Source of the DNA: CAXMQZ01 sp963719055
GTDB lineage: Bacteria > Acidobacteriota > Thermoanaerobaculia > Multivoradales > JAHEKO01
Direction of reading: 5' to 3'
Assembly (NCBI GenBank): GCA_963719055.1
Contig: CAVRAU010000023.1
Location: 124,001-188,000, forward strand
Length of the DNA stretch: 64,000 nucleotides
Shown in pieces: positions 49,060 through 60,012 of this stretch. Within the stretch, counting starts at the first letter, position 1; each line of letters begins with the position of its first letter. Made by a program: the position numbers and the translations under genes. The notes beneath the pieces are model-generated. The model saw only the letters and a list, made by a program, of their open reading frames with translations, was not told where the DNA came from and ran no database searches.

Positions 49060-49826
49060 GTCCATCTTCTTCCTGCTCTGGGTGGGACTGGTCGGCCTGG
49101 TTGTCGGCAGCTACCTGAACGTCCTGATTCACCGGATTCCCCGGGGAAAGTCAACAGTCCTGCCCCGCTCGAGATGCCCCTATTGCCAGGGACCCATTCG
49201 GGCCAGGGACAACCTGCCGGTTCTGAGCTTCCTCATCCTGCGCGGACGCTGCCGCCACTGCCGGGCGCCGATCTCCTGGCGCTACCCGATCATCGAGGGC
49301 CTCACCTCCATCCTTTTCGTGGCGAGTCTTCTCAAGTTCGGAATCAGTCCGAGCCTGGTCCATGCACTGGTCTTTTCATGCTTGATGGTATTGCTGGCAG
49401 CCATCGACATGGAGCACTTCCTTCTCCCTGATCGCCTCACCCTGCCCGGCATCTTCGTCGGCCTGGGGCTGCAGCTCTGGGCTCCGATGCCGGGATTGCT
49501 CGATGCCGTGGTCGGCACCGCTGGTTGGCGCCGGCATCCTGATTCTGGTCATCAACTACTGGTACTGGTGGCGGGGTGAGGAGGGCATGGGAATCGGGGA
49601 CGTCAATATGCTGGCACTGATCGGTGCGTTTCTGGGCTGGCAAGGTGTCTTGACGACAATCGTCCTGGCGACCTCGAGCGGGGCGCTGGTGGGGATCAGC
49701 ATGCTCCTGGCCGGCCGCCTCGGCATGCGCTCGCGGTTGCCCTTCGGCTTCTTTCTGGCCCTGGGTGCTCTCCTGACCTTGTTCTTCGGCGATCTGCTGA
49801 TCGCCTACTACAGCGGGTTGCTATGA
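49049..49826 (+). CDS. pilD: Prepilin leader peptidase / N-methyltransferase PilD (frameshifted)
   Basis: About 258 residues. Membrane aspartyl protease that cleaves class III leaders and methylates the new N-terminus. The N-terminal methylase region has the tetracysteine zinc motif CPYCQGPIRARDNLPVLSFL...CRHC. The two catalytic aspartates are in AAIDMEHFLLPDRLTLPG and GMGIGDVNMLALIGAFLGW. One frame change near 49522 (between VVGTA and LVGAGILILVINYWYW). ATG 49049; its stop overlaps the kinase gene (ATGA). It would process PilA, the minor pilins and the pseudopilins of the other operon. Confidence 0.93.
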
Positions 49827-51562
49827 GTCGTCGGCGCTGGCCGCGGCTCGGACTGCGGCGCGAGATCCAGATTCTCTTGCCGGTCACGGTCTTTCTGCTG
49901 GTTCTCATCTCCGGGTTCACTCTGTTCGCCTATCGCAGTGCCATCGACCTGTTGGTCGAGGAGCGCCAGCGAGAAGTCCTGGCCATCACCCAGAAGTTCG
50001 CCATCGATCTTGCCGCGGGCCCCTGGCCCACACCCACAGAGCTGCGTCGACAGGCCCCAGCCGCCAGTCGCATCGCCATTGCCGACACCACCGGTCGCCC
50101 GCTGCGCTCCTTCGGCGCCCAGGCGACTGGCAACCTTCTCACTCCGTTGCAGGGCCAACCTCTGACCCGAGCCGTGGCGTTCGGACCCGGTGCGGCCGCA
50201 GGCGACTCTGTCATGGGCTTCGCCCCCTTCCGGTATCAAGACCAGAGCTTCATCCTCCGTCTCGAGATGCCGGCCATGGAGTTGTCTCGGCAAAGGCAGG
50301 GAGTTGGCGTTCTGACCTGGGTCGTTCTGCCCACCAGCGTCGCGCTACTGATGCTGACCCTGCTCTTTCTGCCCCACTTCTTGAAGCCCTACGACACGCT
50401 GGTGGAGCAGGTGCAGCGGGTGACGCCGGACAGCGACGATCAGGACGATGTCTCGATGCTCGTGTCCACTGTAGACAAGGCGTTGACCGCTCTGGCAGCC
50501 GCCTCCAAAGAGTCCTCGGAGGACGACTTCACCGCCCTGCAGCGCACACTGGGGGCCAGCCTGGAGAGCGGTCTTCTCCTTCTCGATCAGCAGGGGCTGG
50601 TCCTGACTCTCAACCAGCTGGGCAGCGATCTCCTCGAGATCGACCCGATCGAGGAACCGGTTCCCGTGGCGACCTGTCTGGAGACTCATCCGGGGCTGCT
50701 CGCCATGTTGTCCCAGGCCGTGACTGAAGCCAAGGGTCTTCCCCGTCAGGAAATTCGCCTCGAGACCTCCGAGGGCGGTCGCACCCTGGGATTCACGGTT
50801 CATGTCCTGCGACGGGACGACAGCACGGTCCGGGGCCATCTCGCTCTGTTCGTCGATCTCACGGAAAGCCACCGGGAAGCCGAAGCTCGCCAGCTCGCCA
50901 CCAGTCTGGAGCAGCTCGGTGAGGTGGCCGCAGGAGTCGCTCATGAACTGCGCAACAGCTTGGCGACCCTGCGTGGATATCTGACGCTCATCGAACGCCA
51001 TCCGGATGAAGAATCCATCACCGACTATCTGCAGGAGATCCGTCGAGAAAGCGACCACCTGCAGAGGGTTGTCGAAGACTTCCTGTCCTTCGCGCAACCG
51101 GACAGCGCCCGGGTCGAAACCGTGGATCTGCTGGCAATCGCTCGCAGAGCGGCCGCCGACCCGGCCCTGGAAGCGGTACCGGTGGAGATCGAACCCCAAG
51201 GAAGTGCATCGTGGAAGCTGCAAGGGGATGCGCAGCTGTTGGAGCGGGCGCTGCGCAATCTTCTGCACAATGCCGCTCGAGCCGAGCAGGACGCCGGACG
51301 ATCAGGTCCCATTCACCTGAGCCTGCAGCAGAGAGGGGACCAGATCGAGCTGGCAGTCGAGGATCGCGGGCCGGGAATTCCCACCGAGGTCCGCACCAGA
51401 CTCTTCCAGCCCTTCGCCACAGGCCGCAGTGACGGTGTGGGTCTGGGCCTTTCCCTGGCTCACCGCATCGTGACGCTGCATGGCGGCAGGATCGATCTCG
51501 AGGACCGCCCGGGAGGCGGGACCCGAGCGGCGATTTCATTTCCCTTTGGCATTTTTGTGTAG
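49823..51562 (+). CDS. Membrane sensor histidine kinase, PilS/NtrB-like
   Basis: 579 residues. Two membrane helices (IQILLPVTVFLLVLISGFTLFA; VLTWVVLPTSVALLMLTLLFLP) flank a periplasmic sensor of about 120 residues. A PAS-like region (LLLLDQQGLVLTLNQLGSDLLEI...VDLTES), the HisKA box AAGVAHELRNSLATLRGYL with H374, and a HATPase domain (LLHNAARAE N-box, EDRGPGIP, LFQPFATGRSDGVGLGLSLAHRIV) follow. The H-box type (HELRNSLA) is that of NtrB/PilS/AtoS kinases, which pair with sigma-54 activators such as the one at 61290-62599. It sits between pilD and the minor-pilin operon. Partnership is inferred. No frameshift. Confidence 0.9.
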   Translation: MSRRRWPRLGLRREIQILLPVTVFLLVLISGFTLFAYRSAIDLLVEERQREVLAITQKFAIDLAAGPWPTPTELRRQAPAASRIAIADTTGRPLRSFGAQATGNLLTPLQGQPLTRAVAFGPGAAAGDSVMGFAPFRYQDQSFILRLEMPAMELSRQRQGVGVLTWVVLPTSVALLMLTLLFLPHFLKPYDTLVEQVQRVTPDSDDQDDVSMLVSTVDKALTALAAASKESSEDDFTALQRTLGASLESGLLLLDQQGLVLTLNQLGSDLLEIDPIEEPVPVATCLETHPGLLAMLSQAVTEAKGLPRQEIRLETSEGGRTLGFTVHVLRRDDSTVRGHLALFVDLTESHREAEARQLATSLEQLGEVAAGVAHELRNSLATLRGYLTLIERHPDEESITDYLQEIRRESDHLQRVVEDFLSFAQPDSARVETVDLLAIARRAAADPALEAVPVEIEPQGSASWKLQGDAQLLERALRNLLHNAARAEQDAGRSGPIHLSLQQRGDQIELAVEDRGPGIPTEVRTRLFQPFATGRSDGVGLGLSLAHRIVTLHGGRIDLEDRPGGGTRAAISFPFGIFV

Positions 51563-51672
51563 AAAAGAAACAAAACTCGCACACCGGGGTCTGTCGTGAG
51601 AATCCCTTGGCAACACTCCTAAGTCCTTCTCTCACAAGTAGTTGATGCGTATTCAAAGAGATGCCAGAGACC

Positions 51673-51688
51673 TGGCACTACTCTTGCG
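51673..51688 (+). promoter_or_regulatory. Sigma-54 promoter of the minor-pilin operon
   Basis: TGGCAC (51673-51678), 5 bases, TTGCG (51684-51688): a near-perfect -24/-12 element with GG and GC 10 bases apart. The predicted start is near 51699, about 50 bases before the fimT ATG at 51751. It also argues against the longer fimT frame, which would start at 51661 upstream of the promoter. Confidence 0.85.
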
Positions 51689-51750
51689 ACACCATAGATC
51701 CGATCTCAGCGATGTGTCCGTTGATGGACGACCCACGGAGAGACCAGAAA

Positions 51751-52396
51751 ATGCGTTCCAATCGTCAAGACCACTCGCACGCAGGCTTCACCCTCTTCGA
51801 GCTGCTCGTCGTGATCGCCCTGATCTCCATCATGGCGACCATGGCGACACCCAATTTCCTGCGTTTGATTCAACGCTCGAAGCTCACCGGCATCGCCCAG
51901 GAGACATCGTTGCTCATGCGGATGGCGCGTGACTACGCGATCCGCTACAACACGGAAACCGTTGTCCGCATCGACGTGAACACCAACGAAGTCATCGCTT
52001 TTGTCGAAGTGGACGGCGTCCTCCCCGGTGACCCGGGTGACCGGATCTTCAACCCCATCGCCGGCAGCCCACATCGCTCTACCGATTGGGAACTGGCCAG
52101 ATACCAGCTGCCGAGTCGGGTGACGTTCGATGCCCCGGCGGCTGACCCACTGGTCGGAGGCGGTACGCCCATCTGGGCGTTCACTCCGGTGGCCGGAGAG
52201 AACGTTGCGGTGTTTCAGCCCAATGGATCAGCCGACACTACGGGGAGCCTTTCGGTTTGCCGATCCCTTCGGGAACTTTCTGCAGGTCCGGGTCGAGCCG
52301 GCGGCCACGGGTCGCGTGCGGATCGAGAAGTTCCACGACGCCGACGTGAGGTGGTACTTCCGCAACGAGAACAACAAACCCTGGGAATGGAAGTAA
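51751..52396 (+). CDS. FimT/GspH-type minor pilin (frameshifted)
   Basis: About 214 residues. Leader MRSNRQDHSHAG, cleavage before FTLFELLVVIALISIMATMATPNF with Glu5, followed by the FimT/GspH pattern KLTGIAQETSLLMRMARDYAIRYNTETVVRIDV and a beta-rich C-terminal half. One indel near 52243 joins DTTG to AFRFADPFGNFLQVRV; the true end is KPWEWK at 52396. ATG 51751 is downstream of a sigma-54 promoter; the longer frame from 51661 is rejected for that reason. First gene of the minor-pilin operon fimT-pilV-pilW-pilX-pilY1. Confidence 0.87.
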
Positions 52397-52418
52397 CGGC
52401 AGCGAGAGGAACCTACCC

Positions 52419-53027
52419 ATGCTGAACCAAAGGAGATCTGCTGTGTACAGAAAACAAGTTTCTCGTCGGGGCGGCTTTTCCCTGATCGAGGTGCTCATCG
52501 CCATGGGCATCGTCCTCATCGCGATGGTCGGGCTGCTGCCGCTCTTCATGCGCTCGGTCCTGCAGAACATCGAGGGCCGGGAATCCACCATCGCCGGCAA
52601 TCACGGGCGTTCGGAGATGGAGACCTACAGCGAGCTCGGCTTCAACAATTGGGAGCTCGAGCTCACCGCCGGCACAGAGCGAATCTCGCAGTTGTTCTAC
52701 ACGAATGGCGAGGTGGACAAGCGAGGCGACGAGTCCTGGGTCACCGTCGTCCCGGCTGGGGAAATCGCGCCCTGGACACAGACCACGACCATTCGTCAAT
52801 TCGGTCTCAACGGGGTGGTCGACACGGATCTGGATGGCGTCATCGATCTGATCCGTGGCTTGGAGGATGACGACCACGACGGCGAGCTCGACAACCCGCT
52901 GGCGGCGGGGACTCTCGCCGGAGCCGTCCATCTGAAACAGGTCGAGGTGGATGTCGCGGGGGAGAAGGATTGGGCCCACGGCGGCGGCGCGGGTCAGATC
53001 ACCGTCGAGACTCTCAAGGCTTTCTAA
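52419..53027 (+). CDS. pilV: PilV/GspI-type minor pilin
   Basis: 202 residues. Leader VSRRGG, then FSLIEVLIAMGIVLIAMVGLLPLF with Glu5, helix and the PilV-like NIEGRESTIAGNHGRSEMETY. An acidic stretch (VVDTDLDGVIDLIRGLEDDDHDGELDNP) looks like a Ca2+-binding Asp-rich loop. ATG 52419 or an in-frame GTG at 52443, the latter giving a shorter leader. It is translated 23 bases after fimT. PilV primes the pilus tip together with PilW, PilX and PilY1. Confidence 0.85.
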   Translation: MLNQRRSAVYRKQVSRRGGFSLIEVLIAMGIVLIAMVGLLPLFMRSVLQNIEGRESTIAGNHGRSEMETYSELGFNNWELELTAGTERISQLFYTNGEVDKRGDESWVTVVPAGEIAPWTQTTTIRQFGLNGVVDTDLDGVIDLIRGLEDDDHDGELDNPLAAGTLAGAVHLKQVEVDVAGEKDWAHGGGAGQITVETLKAF

Positions 53028-53041
53028 GGAGGATGGGCGAG

Positions 53042-54384
53042 ATGACTTCATACGAAACGCACAGACCTCGGCCCAGGCGCCGCGTGCCTCGCCGGCAGGG
53101 TTACTCCCTGGTCGAGCTTGTCATCGCCTTCGCCGCTGCGATCATCATTCTGCTGGTGCTCTTCCAGGCCTTCCAGGCCAAGACCCAGCTGGCCCGCACC
53201 CAGATCGATGTCTCGGACATGCAGCAGGCGCAGCGCGTCATCCAACACGAGATGAGCCGACTGATTCGCATGACCGGTCGAGGCGGCCTGGCCGACATGG
53301 TCGACAGAGGCAACGGTACCCGCTATCAGCCGGCCCTGACCGTTCGCGACGACGTGGCGTCGGGACAGAACATCGCGATCGGTGACGCCAGCACCCCTCT
53401 CGTGGCCGAGGGGACCGACGTCCTGACGATCCGGGGTGTCTTCAACTCCCCGGTCTACCAGCTCAACTTCGCCAGTCCCGCGACTCTGGCACTCACCATC
53501 AATGGCGTCGACACCACCGACGAAACGCAGGCCACAGACGGGACTCTCCTCGTCACCGATCCGAGTCCCACTGGTGTGCCGCAGGATCTGACAGCCGCTC
53601 TGCAATGCTGTCGCCGGAGACGCCTTGCTGCTCGTCAGCCCCATCGACGAGGCGATCTACGCGGTGGTCGAGATCAGCAATGGCCCCAATTGTGGTGCCG
53701 GTCAGGCCTCGGTCCCATTCGACGTCACGGGTGGCACCTACACCAGCGAATTCAGGACCCTCTACAACTCCGGTCTGGGTGGCAATCCGACCCTGCCCAG
53801 CGGCCTCTCCAACGTCGCACTGGCCGGGCTCGTCGAGGAGTTTCGGTTCTATGTCCGCGAGCCCGATCCCAATACCATCGCGGCCCCGGCGCTTTCCGTC
53901 GCCAGCATGATCCCCGGCACCGAGATCGTCGACCCCAGGACGACCAGCAGGCAATAACGTGCGTCTCGATCTGGCGGACAACATCCTCGATCTGCAAGTT
54001 GCCCTGGGCTATGACTCGGCTCTGGGGGACGCCCTGACCGATCGCAACGGCGACGGCTTTACCAACGAGGACGACATCGTGCTGACCGAGACCGCCGACG
54101 GTCAGGACGACGACTGGCTTTTCAACCACGATCAGGACGACCCCGACGCGGCACCCTTCGTACCGCCTTGGGACACCGATCCCCTGACCGCCACCCCGGA
54201 GCAGCCGGACATCTACTTCGTGCGGCTCACCACCCTGGCCCGGGTCCAGGTGCCCGATCGGAACTTCGACTCCCTCGAGATCGCGAGGATCGAGAACCGG
54301 GACGTGGATCCCTTCAACACCTTGGATGAACGGCGTTTTCGTCGCCAACTGATTCAATCGACCATCGACCTGAGGAATCTCTGA
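53042..54384 (+). CDS. pilW: PilW-type minor pilin (frameshifted)
   Basis: About 447 residues. Leader RRVPRRQG, cleavage before YSLVELVIAFAAAIIILLVLFQAF with Glu5, then the PilW pattern QTQIDVSDMQQAQRVIQHEMSRLIRMTGRGG-like helix and a large beta-rich head with Asp-rich loops (LTDRNGDGFTNEDDIVLTETADGQ). Breaks near 53606 and between 53920 and 53945. ATG 53042 has AAGGAGG nine bases upstream; ATG 53033 overlaps that site. The stop overlaps pilX (TGATG). Longer than Pseudomonas PilW because of inserts in the head. Confidence 0.85.
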
Positions 54385-54950
54385 TGCGTAGATCCAACCG
54401 CACCCTCCGTCGCCAACAGGGCAGTGTCTATATCCTCGCCCTCCTGGTCCTCCTCATTCTCACCATCGTCGGGCTCGCCGTATCGCTCGTCACCCAGAGC
54501 GAGATGCAAATCGGTATCAACGAGCGCCTCGGTCACCAGGCGTTCCACTCGGCCACCAGCGGCATCGACATCGCCATGGCCAAGGCCCTGGTGATGCCCG
54601 ACCTGCGGTCGTTCGAGCTCGATCTGGTCGAGCCCGGCACCGATGTGGCCAATCTCAACATCCGCCACCGTCTCGAAGTGTCCCCGTTTCTGCCAATCCT
54701 CAGCGCTCCCTGCAATCTCTGCCAGATCAACGAGGGCGCCGAGTTCATGAAGATCAACCATGCCGTCGCCTCCACGGCGACACGCATCGCCTGGATGGGC
54801 AATCCCGACACCCCACCCGATGTTCCGACGCCGCTGGCGCAGGAGCAACTGAGTGTGTTGGTCTCATTCCAACCCTGGCGAATGGACATCACATCCGGCG
54901 TCGACGCCGCCACCGATCCGAACCGTGGTGGCCTCGACAACGCGTTCTGA
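54384..54950 (+). CDS. pilX: PilX-type minor pilin
   Basis: 188 residues. Leader RRSNRTLRRQQG, then SVYILALLVLLILTIVGLAVSLVTQSEMQIGINERLGHQAFHSATSGIDIAMA, the PilX_N pattern (mature residue 1 is Ser; no Glu5, as is usual for PilX/GspK). A Cys pair (CNLC) is in the head. ATG 54384 overlaps the pilW stop. PilX links the minor pilin complex to PilY1, encoded 33 bases downstream. Confidence 0.85.
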   Translation: MRRSNRTLRRQQGSVYILALLVLLILTIVGLAVSLVTQSEMQIGINERLGHQAFHSATSGIDIAMAKALVMPDLRSFELDLVEPGTDVANLNIRHRLEVSPFLPILSAPCNLCQINEGAEFMKINHAVASTATRIAWMGNPDTPPDVPTPLAQEQLSVLVSFQPWRMDITSGVDAATDPNRGGLDNAF

Positions 54951-54982
54951 TCCGCGAGAATTTCTAGAAGGAAGGTGTCGCC

Positions 54983-57900
54983 ATGACTCGAAGGATCTCA
55001 TTCTCGAACCCCATGTTTCGACTCGTCTGCCTCTTGATGGTAGCGACGCTGGTCACCAGCACAGGTATCGCCGACGACCGCGATCTGGTCAAGGAAAGCG
55101 GTGAAGTACCCTACCTTTTCGTCATCTTCGACGTCTCCGGGTCCATGAACTGGACACCGCCGGACCTCGACAACGGCCTGCCTGAGGATCGCTGGGCCCC
55201 CGGCTCGGGTGACGATCCCAACTCGAAGTTCTACCAGGCGAAATCCGCCCTGTTCCAGGTCATGCAGGATCCCGATCTCCAGGGCATCAACTGGGGATTT
55301 GCCACGTACAACCAAGACCAGGTGCGGGCCTACCGCAAGCACTATCTCTACTCGCCGGTGGAAGACCCGCCCTGGGCGACCGATCTCCCCTATCCGCTGC
55401 CAGGCACACCCAAGCATTTCGGGGACACCTGTATGGACGACTCCGACGGCGGCTCGGGTTGTGATCTGGATGCGGATATGGCCGAAGTCGCCTGGAACGC
55501 CGGCCGCAGTGCCTGGGCCATGGGAACCTGTGGAGCGCCACAGGATCTGGCGAATCTCGAGAGCACTGGCGAGCTCATTTCCTTCCCCGTCTTGGGACCC
55601 TATGGAACTGCGGAGACCATCGAATGGGTGCGGTCTCAAGGCCGCGAGTTCGAGGTCACCTGGCACGACGTGGATTCCGGCGCCTATGGCGACGACAACA
55701 TCGTGGTCGAGGTCAGCGTGCGGGAGCGCGACGGATGTGGCAGCTACGGCATGTCATGGAACAACGTCGATCTGGAGTTCACCAAGACCTACCCCACCGA
55801 CAACAACGGTCGTGACCTGCCGGGCGGCAGCGAGACGCTGATCTGGCAGGGCGATGGCTTCACCGACGGCGCGGGCAACCCCGCAGGTTTCTACGACCCC
55901 GACGACACGCGAGCGACCAACACCTGTCGCGGCTGGGAACCCAACAGCGACGCCGGCAACGATGTCGCCGCCGGCGTCAATGCCAAGTACCCCACGACCT
56001 CCGACCCTCTGAGCCGTCATACCTCGGGCTTTCGACCGGGGTGACGTCATCCCCTTCGACTGGCAGGATGAAGAGGCCTGGGGTGCTGGCAACAGCAACC
56101 GTGCCCAGATCCTCAAACGTCTGGCTCCCAGCTTCGACTTCGCCGATCCCGCGACGGCCGACTTCCGGGTGGCCCCCTACTTCCAGGACCTGCCCGACAG
56201 TTTCACCGCCACGGGCGCCCAGGGAAGGCTGGCTCTGAAACCGGAGTACGTCATCACCCCGCCACTGCTGCCCAGCGGCTCGACGCCGATCGGCAACTCG
56301 ATGTACAACTTCATGCAGTGGTTCGATCAATGGAAGACGGTGGCCACGGGCCCGGTTGGCGACGACCAGTTCGGCTGCCGAACGGTCAACCTGCTGATCC
56401 TGAGTGATGGCGACGAGACCTGCTACAACGGCGGTATCGACGGCACCACGGATGGCGGCGGGGATCGCAATCCCTGCTGGATGGCCGATCGCCTCTTGAC
56501 TCAGAACAACCGCAGTATCCGCACCTTCATCATCGGCTTCGGCGTGCCGGGCACGAATGCCAACTTCCTCAACTGCATCGCGGAGCGGGGCGGCACGGAT
56601 GCCATCGATCTGGACAACGACGGTGTCACCGATGTCGAGGGACCGATCCTGCCCGGCAACGAGCAGGAGCTGGTCGATGCCATGAAACAGATCGCCAACG
56701 CGGTCAAGAGCCAGTCCCGGTCCTTCGCCTCCGCCGCGGTACCGCAGGCGCAGGTCAATGTCGATGACAAGGTCTATCTGACCAGCTTCATGCCCCTGCA
56801 GGGTGAACCTATCTGGCCGGGACGATTGGATGCCTATCTGCGCCCCGTACCCCTGCGCGAGCAGGATGTGGTGCTGCCTGATGGAACCATCGTCACCCGC
56901 CTGGTCCCCGACCCGACGCAGGGCTGTGCCGCGGGAGACGAAAGCCAGTGCCACATCTGGAACGCGGGCGAGGAGCTGCTGCTCCAGGCCGCGGAAGACA
57001 CCCAACTCATCGACATGGGGAGCGGTGTCGGCGACGGCACCTTCAACCTGGGCAACGGTGAGCTGCGACGTCGCGTCTACTACTCCATCGATCGCAAGAA
57101 CTTCCAGGTGCCCGATCGCCGACGCTTCTTCCGACTCAATGCCGGCAACAGTGACGGTCTATGGCGGGACATGTTGTATGGAATGGATATCTGTCACCGA
57201 GACGATCCCGCTTGTACACTCGACTCAAGACAATCGAGATATCGCCTCCGAGAACATGAACTTCACCCATGGTGTCAAGACCGCCGAGGATCCGACCGAC
57301 CCCGGTACCTACTTCGACTACATCCTGGGTGACTTCTTCCACTCCGATCCGCTCGTGTACGGCAACCCGGACAATTTCGCCTACTGGGTCGGCGACGCGG
57401 AAGGCAGCGGCACGCTGCCGCTGCAGGATCCTTGTGACACCTCACCCGATGGCTACCGCTGCTTCTTTGCCCAACATCGGTATCGCCGCAAGGTGATCAT
57501 CGCGGGCACCAACGATGGCCAGGCCCATATCTTCGATGCCGGGTTCTTCCGCGGTCCCAACGGGAATCCGACCGGTCTCTGCGAATCGAACCCGGTGACC
57601 AGCCAGGAGTTTGTGGTCGGCGAGTTCGACAAGGGGACAGGACGGGAGCTGTTCTCCTATGTTCCGCGCACGGTCATGCCCATGATGGAAGACCTCAGAA
57701 CAGACAAGCGTGCAGGACTTCTCGGTCGACGGCCGGATCGCTCGCGGCGATGCCTTCATCGACCCCGTGCAGGGGGACGGAATTCCCAATCCCAGTGAAA
57801 GAGAATGGCGAAGCACGCTGGTGGGGACCCTGCGGGAAGGCGGTTCCGGATTGTGGGCCATCGATATCACCCAGCCCGACGTCCTGCTCGAATGCGATGG

Positions 57901-59263
57901 TCTCAACGCAGATTCCACAGGCACGCAACGGTGCCCTCGACTACGTCCCCTCCTGCACCAACGGTGGCATCGATTGCGGCACGGCCCGCTACCCCGAGGT
58001 CATGTGGGAGTTCGAGGACAGCAAGGACTGCGTCATATGAGATAGACGACCCCTACCTGGACCATCCCGGCATAGACCCTGAAACGGAAGCCAAACGGTG
58101 CGATGATGACGGCAACGGCTTTGTCGATCTCGGCGATACCTGGTCCCGACCGACCATCGCCCGAATCCGTGTCGACTCCGACGCGGACGGTGGCGTCGTC
58201 GACAAGTACGTCGCGGTCTTCGGTGGCGGGATGGATCCCGACGAGAAGCACTCGGCAGATCAATCCCGAGTGCGTGGGAACTTCCTGTACATGGTGGATA
58301 TCGAGACCGGTCGCGCCATCTACAAACGGGCCGTGATCGGATCGGCCGCCGGCGATCCCGCGGTGGTCGACACCGATCAGAACGGCTATGCCGACACGGT
58401 CTACTTCGGCACGACCGCCGGCTATCTCTACAAAGCGGATATCAGCTCCGTGGAGATTCTCGAGGATCTGGGAAATGCGGGTGGCTTCAAGGTGACCTCC
58501 GAGAACTGGGAGCCTTTCGCCATCTTCAATACTTTCGATCGCCCCATCTATCACGAGCCCACGGTGGTCTTCGTGACCGAGCTGGGCAAATACGCGGTGG
58601 CCTTCGGCACCGGCGACCGGGAGGATCTCTGGGACGACAGCTATCTGGGCCAAGCCCAGGAACGAAGGTCGCTTCTACATGTTCGTGGACCGTGACTTCG
58701 GAAGGAACGATGGCTTTCTGCCGCAGGATGAGACCGACTACCAGCAGATTGCCCTGACCGACACCAACACGACGGCCGACTACCTGCGGCAAGCCCCCTA
58801 CGGCTGGTACCTACGTCTCGATCCAACGGAACGGGTCATCTCCGAGGCGTTCTCGTTGGCCGGCGTCACGATCTTTTCCTCCTACGTGCCCGAGGAATCG
58901 ATCAGCGACGATGGATCGGTCTGCCAGCGCTTTGGCGACAGCAGGATCTACCTCGTCACCTCGACGGCCGCCAACACCCTGCTGAGCACCAACGAGCGCT
59001 ACTTCACCGTCGAGCAGGGTTTCTTGTCACCTCCGTTCGCCGAGACGTCGCAGACCAAGAACCCGCCCGATGGGGATGAGGGACCCGGTGACTTGCCGGA
59101 CGATATGGTCAATGTGGTGAACGAGATCAAGAAGCTCCTGCCGACCAACTGCAAGTACGCCAACTACACCATCAATATCAAGGCGGTGCGTGACGACACC
59201 GGTATCGAGTTCCTCGCCGCCATTCCGATCTGTACCGTGGAGGCCAACTGGAAGGACTTCTAA
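54983..59263 (+). CDS. pilY1: PilY1-like pilus tip adhesin with von Willebrand A domain (frameshifted)
   Basis: About 1,426 residues. A signal peptide (FRLVCLLMVATLVTSTGIA) precedes a vWA domain whose MIDAS starts FVIFDVSGSMNW and continues with NLLILSDGDETCYNGG and RTFIIGFGVPG. The C-terminal Neisseria_PilC beta-propeller has DYILGDFFHSDPLVYG, KVIIAGTNDGQAHIFDAG and the Ca2+-binding loop DTDQNGYADTVYFG. Six frame changes are needed, near 56030, 57218, 57708, 57923, 58030 and 58655; every segment is PilY1-like. ATG 54983 has AAGGAAGG. PilY1 caps the pilus, controls retraction and can act in adhesion or surface sensing. Confidence 0.9.
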
Positions 59264-59265
59264 AG

Positions 59266-59992
59266 ATGAAGCTACGCCAGACTCTCGCTGTTGTGATCTT
59301 CGGTTGCGGCTCCCTGGCCTGGCTGGCCAGTGGAGCCGCCGCCGATTGGCTGGTGGCCAGCGATGGCTCCAGAATCGAGACCACGGGACCCTTCAAGGTC
59401 GAAGGCAAGTTGGTGATCTTCACGTTGCCGAACGGTACCCTGGGCTCGCTGCCTCTCTCGGAGGTCGATCTGGAAGCCAGTCGCTGCGCTGACCGCGCAA
59501 GCTGCCGCCGAAGACCCGCCTGCAGACGAGCCGGACCGTCCCAAGGCGGTGCTGGTGATCACCGACGCTGATGTCGGACATCCCAATCTCGGCAGAACCC
59601 GGGCCCCCGAAGAGGACGACACCATCCCGGCCGAGGCGCCAGCTCCGGAGCTACGGGTATCCAATTGGCGAGAGAATCTGGATCAGACCACCAACTCCGT
59701 CGAGATCAGCGGCACCCTGGAGAATCCGACCGACAATCCAGCCACTTCGATCGAGCTCGAGGTAGTCCTCTACGACGAAGAGGGCGGCCTGCTGGAGCGC
59801 AGCAGTGCCAGGCTCGAGCGAGGGTTTCTCAACCCCGGCACCAGTACGCGGTTCGACTCGGATTTCAACGAGACCATGAGTTACGACCACGTCGAATTCC
59901 ACATCCGGAGTCGGGGGTTCATGGCCCATCCACCGGACGAGGAACCGCAGGTCGAGGGTGAAGACGACGACGAGAGCCCGGACTGGCAGTAG
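59266..59992 (+). CDS. Exported protein with FxLYD-like beta domain (frameshifted)
   Basis: About 241 residues. Signal peptide (MKLRQTLAVVIFGCGSLAWLASGAAA), then a short DWLVASDGSRIETTGPFKVEGKLVIFTLPNGTLGSLPLSEV region as in proteins that follow pilY1 or secretion genes in related genomes. An acidic linker leads to a beta domain (SVEISGTLENPTDNPATSIELEVVLYDEEGGLLERSS...LNPGTSTRFDSDF) with the FxLYD/DUF3426 pattern, and an acidic tail. One frame change near 59485. It starts two bases after pilY1, so it belongs to the pilus operon. Role unknown; a periplasmic helper of pilus biogenesis is possible. Confidence 0.75.
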
Positions 59993-60012
59993 CGTTACAG
60001 AAGAGGGTCAGG

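Noticed and set aside
58018..58045. In-frame TGA in pilY1 as a possible selenocysteine codon, because selA is nearby
   Set aside because: The protein continues in a different frame after the TGA, so it is a frameshift, not Sec insertion. The same holds for TGA stops in the arylsulfotransferase-like, TonB receptor and gspF genes.
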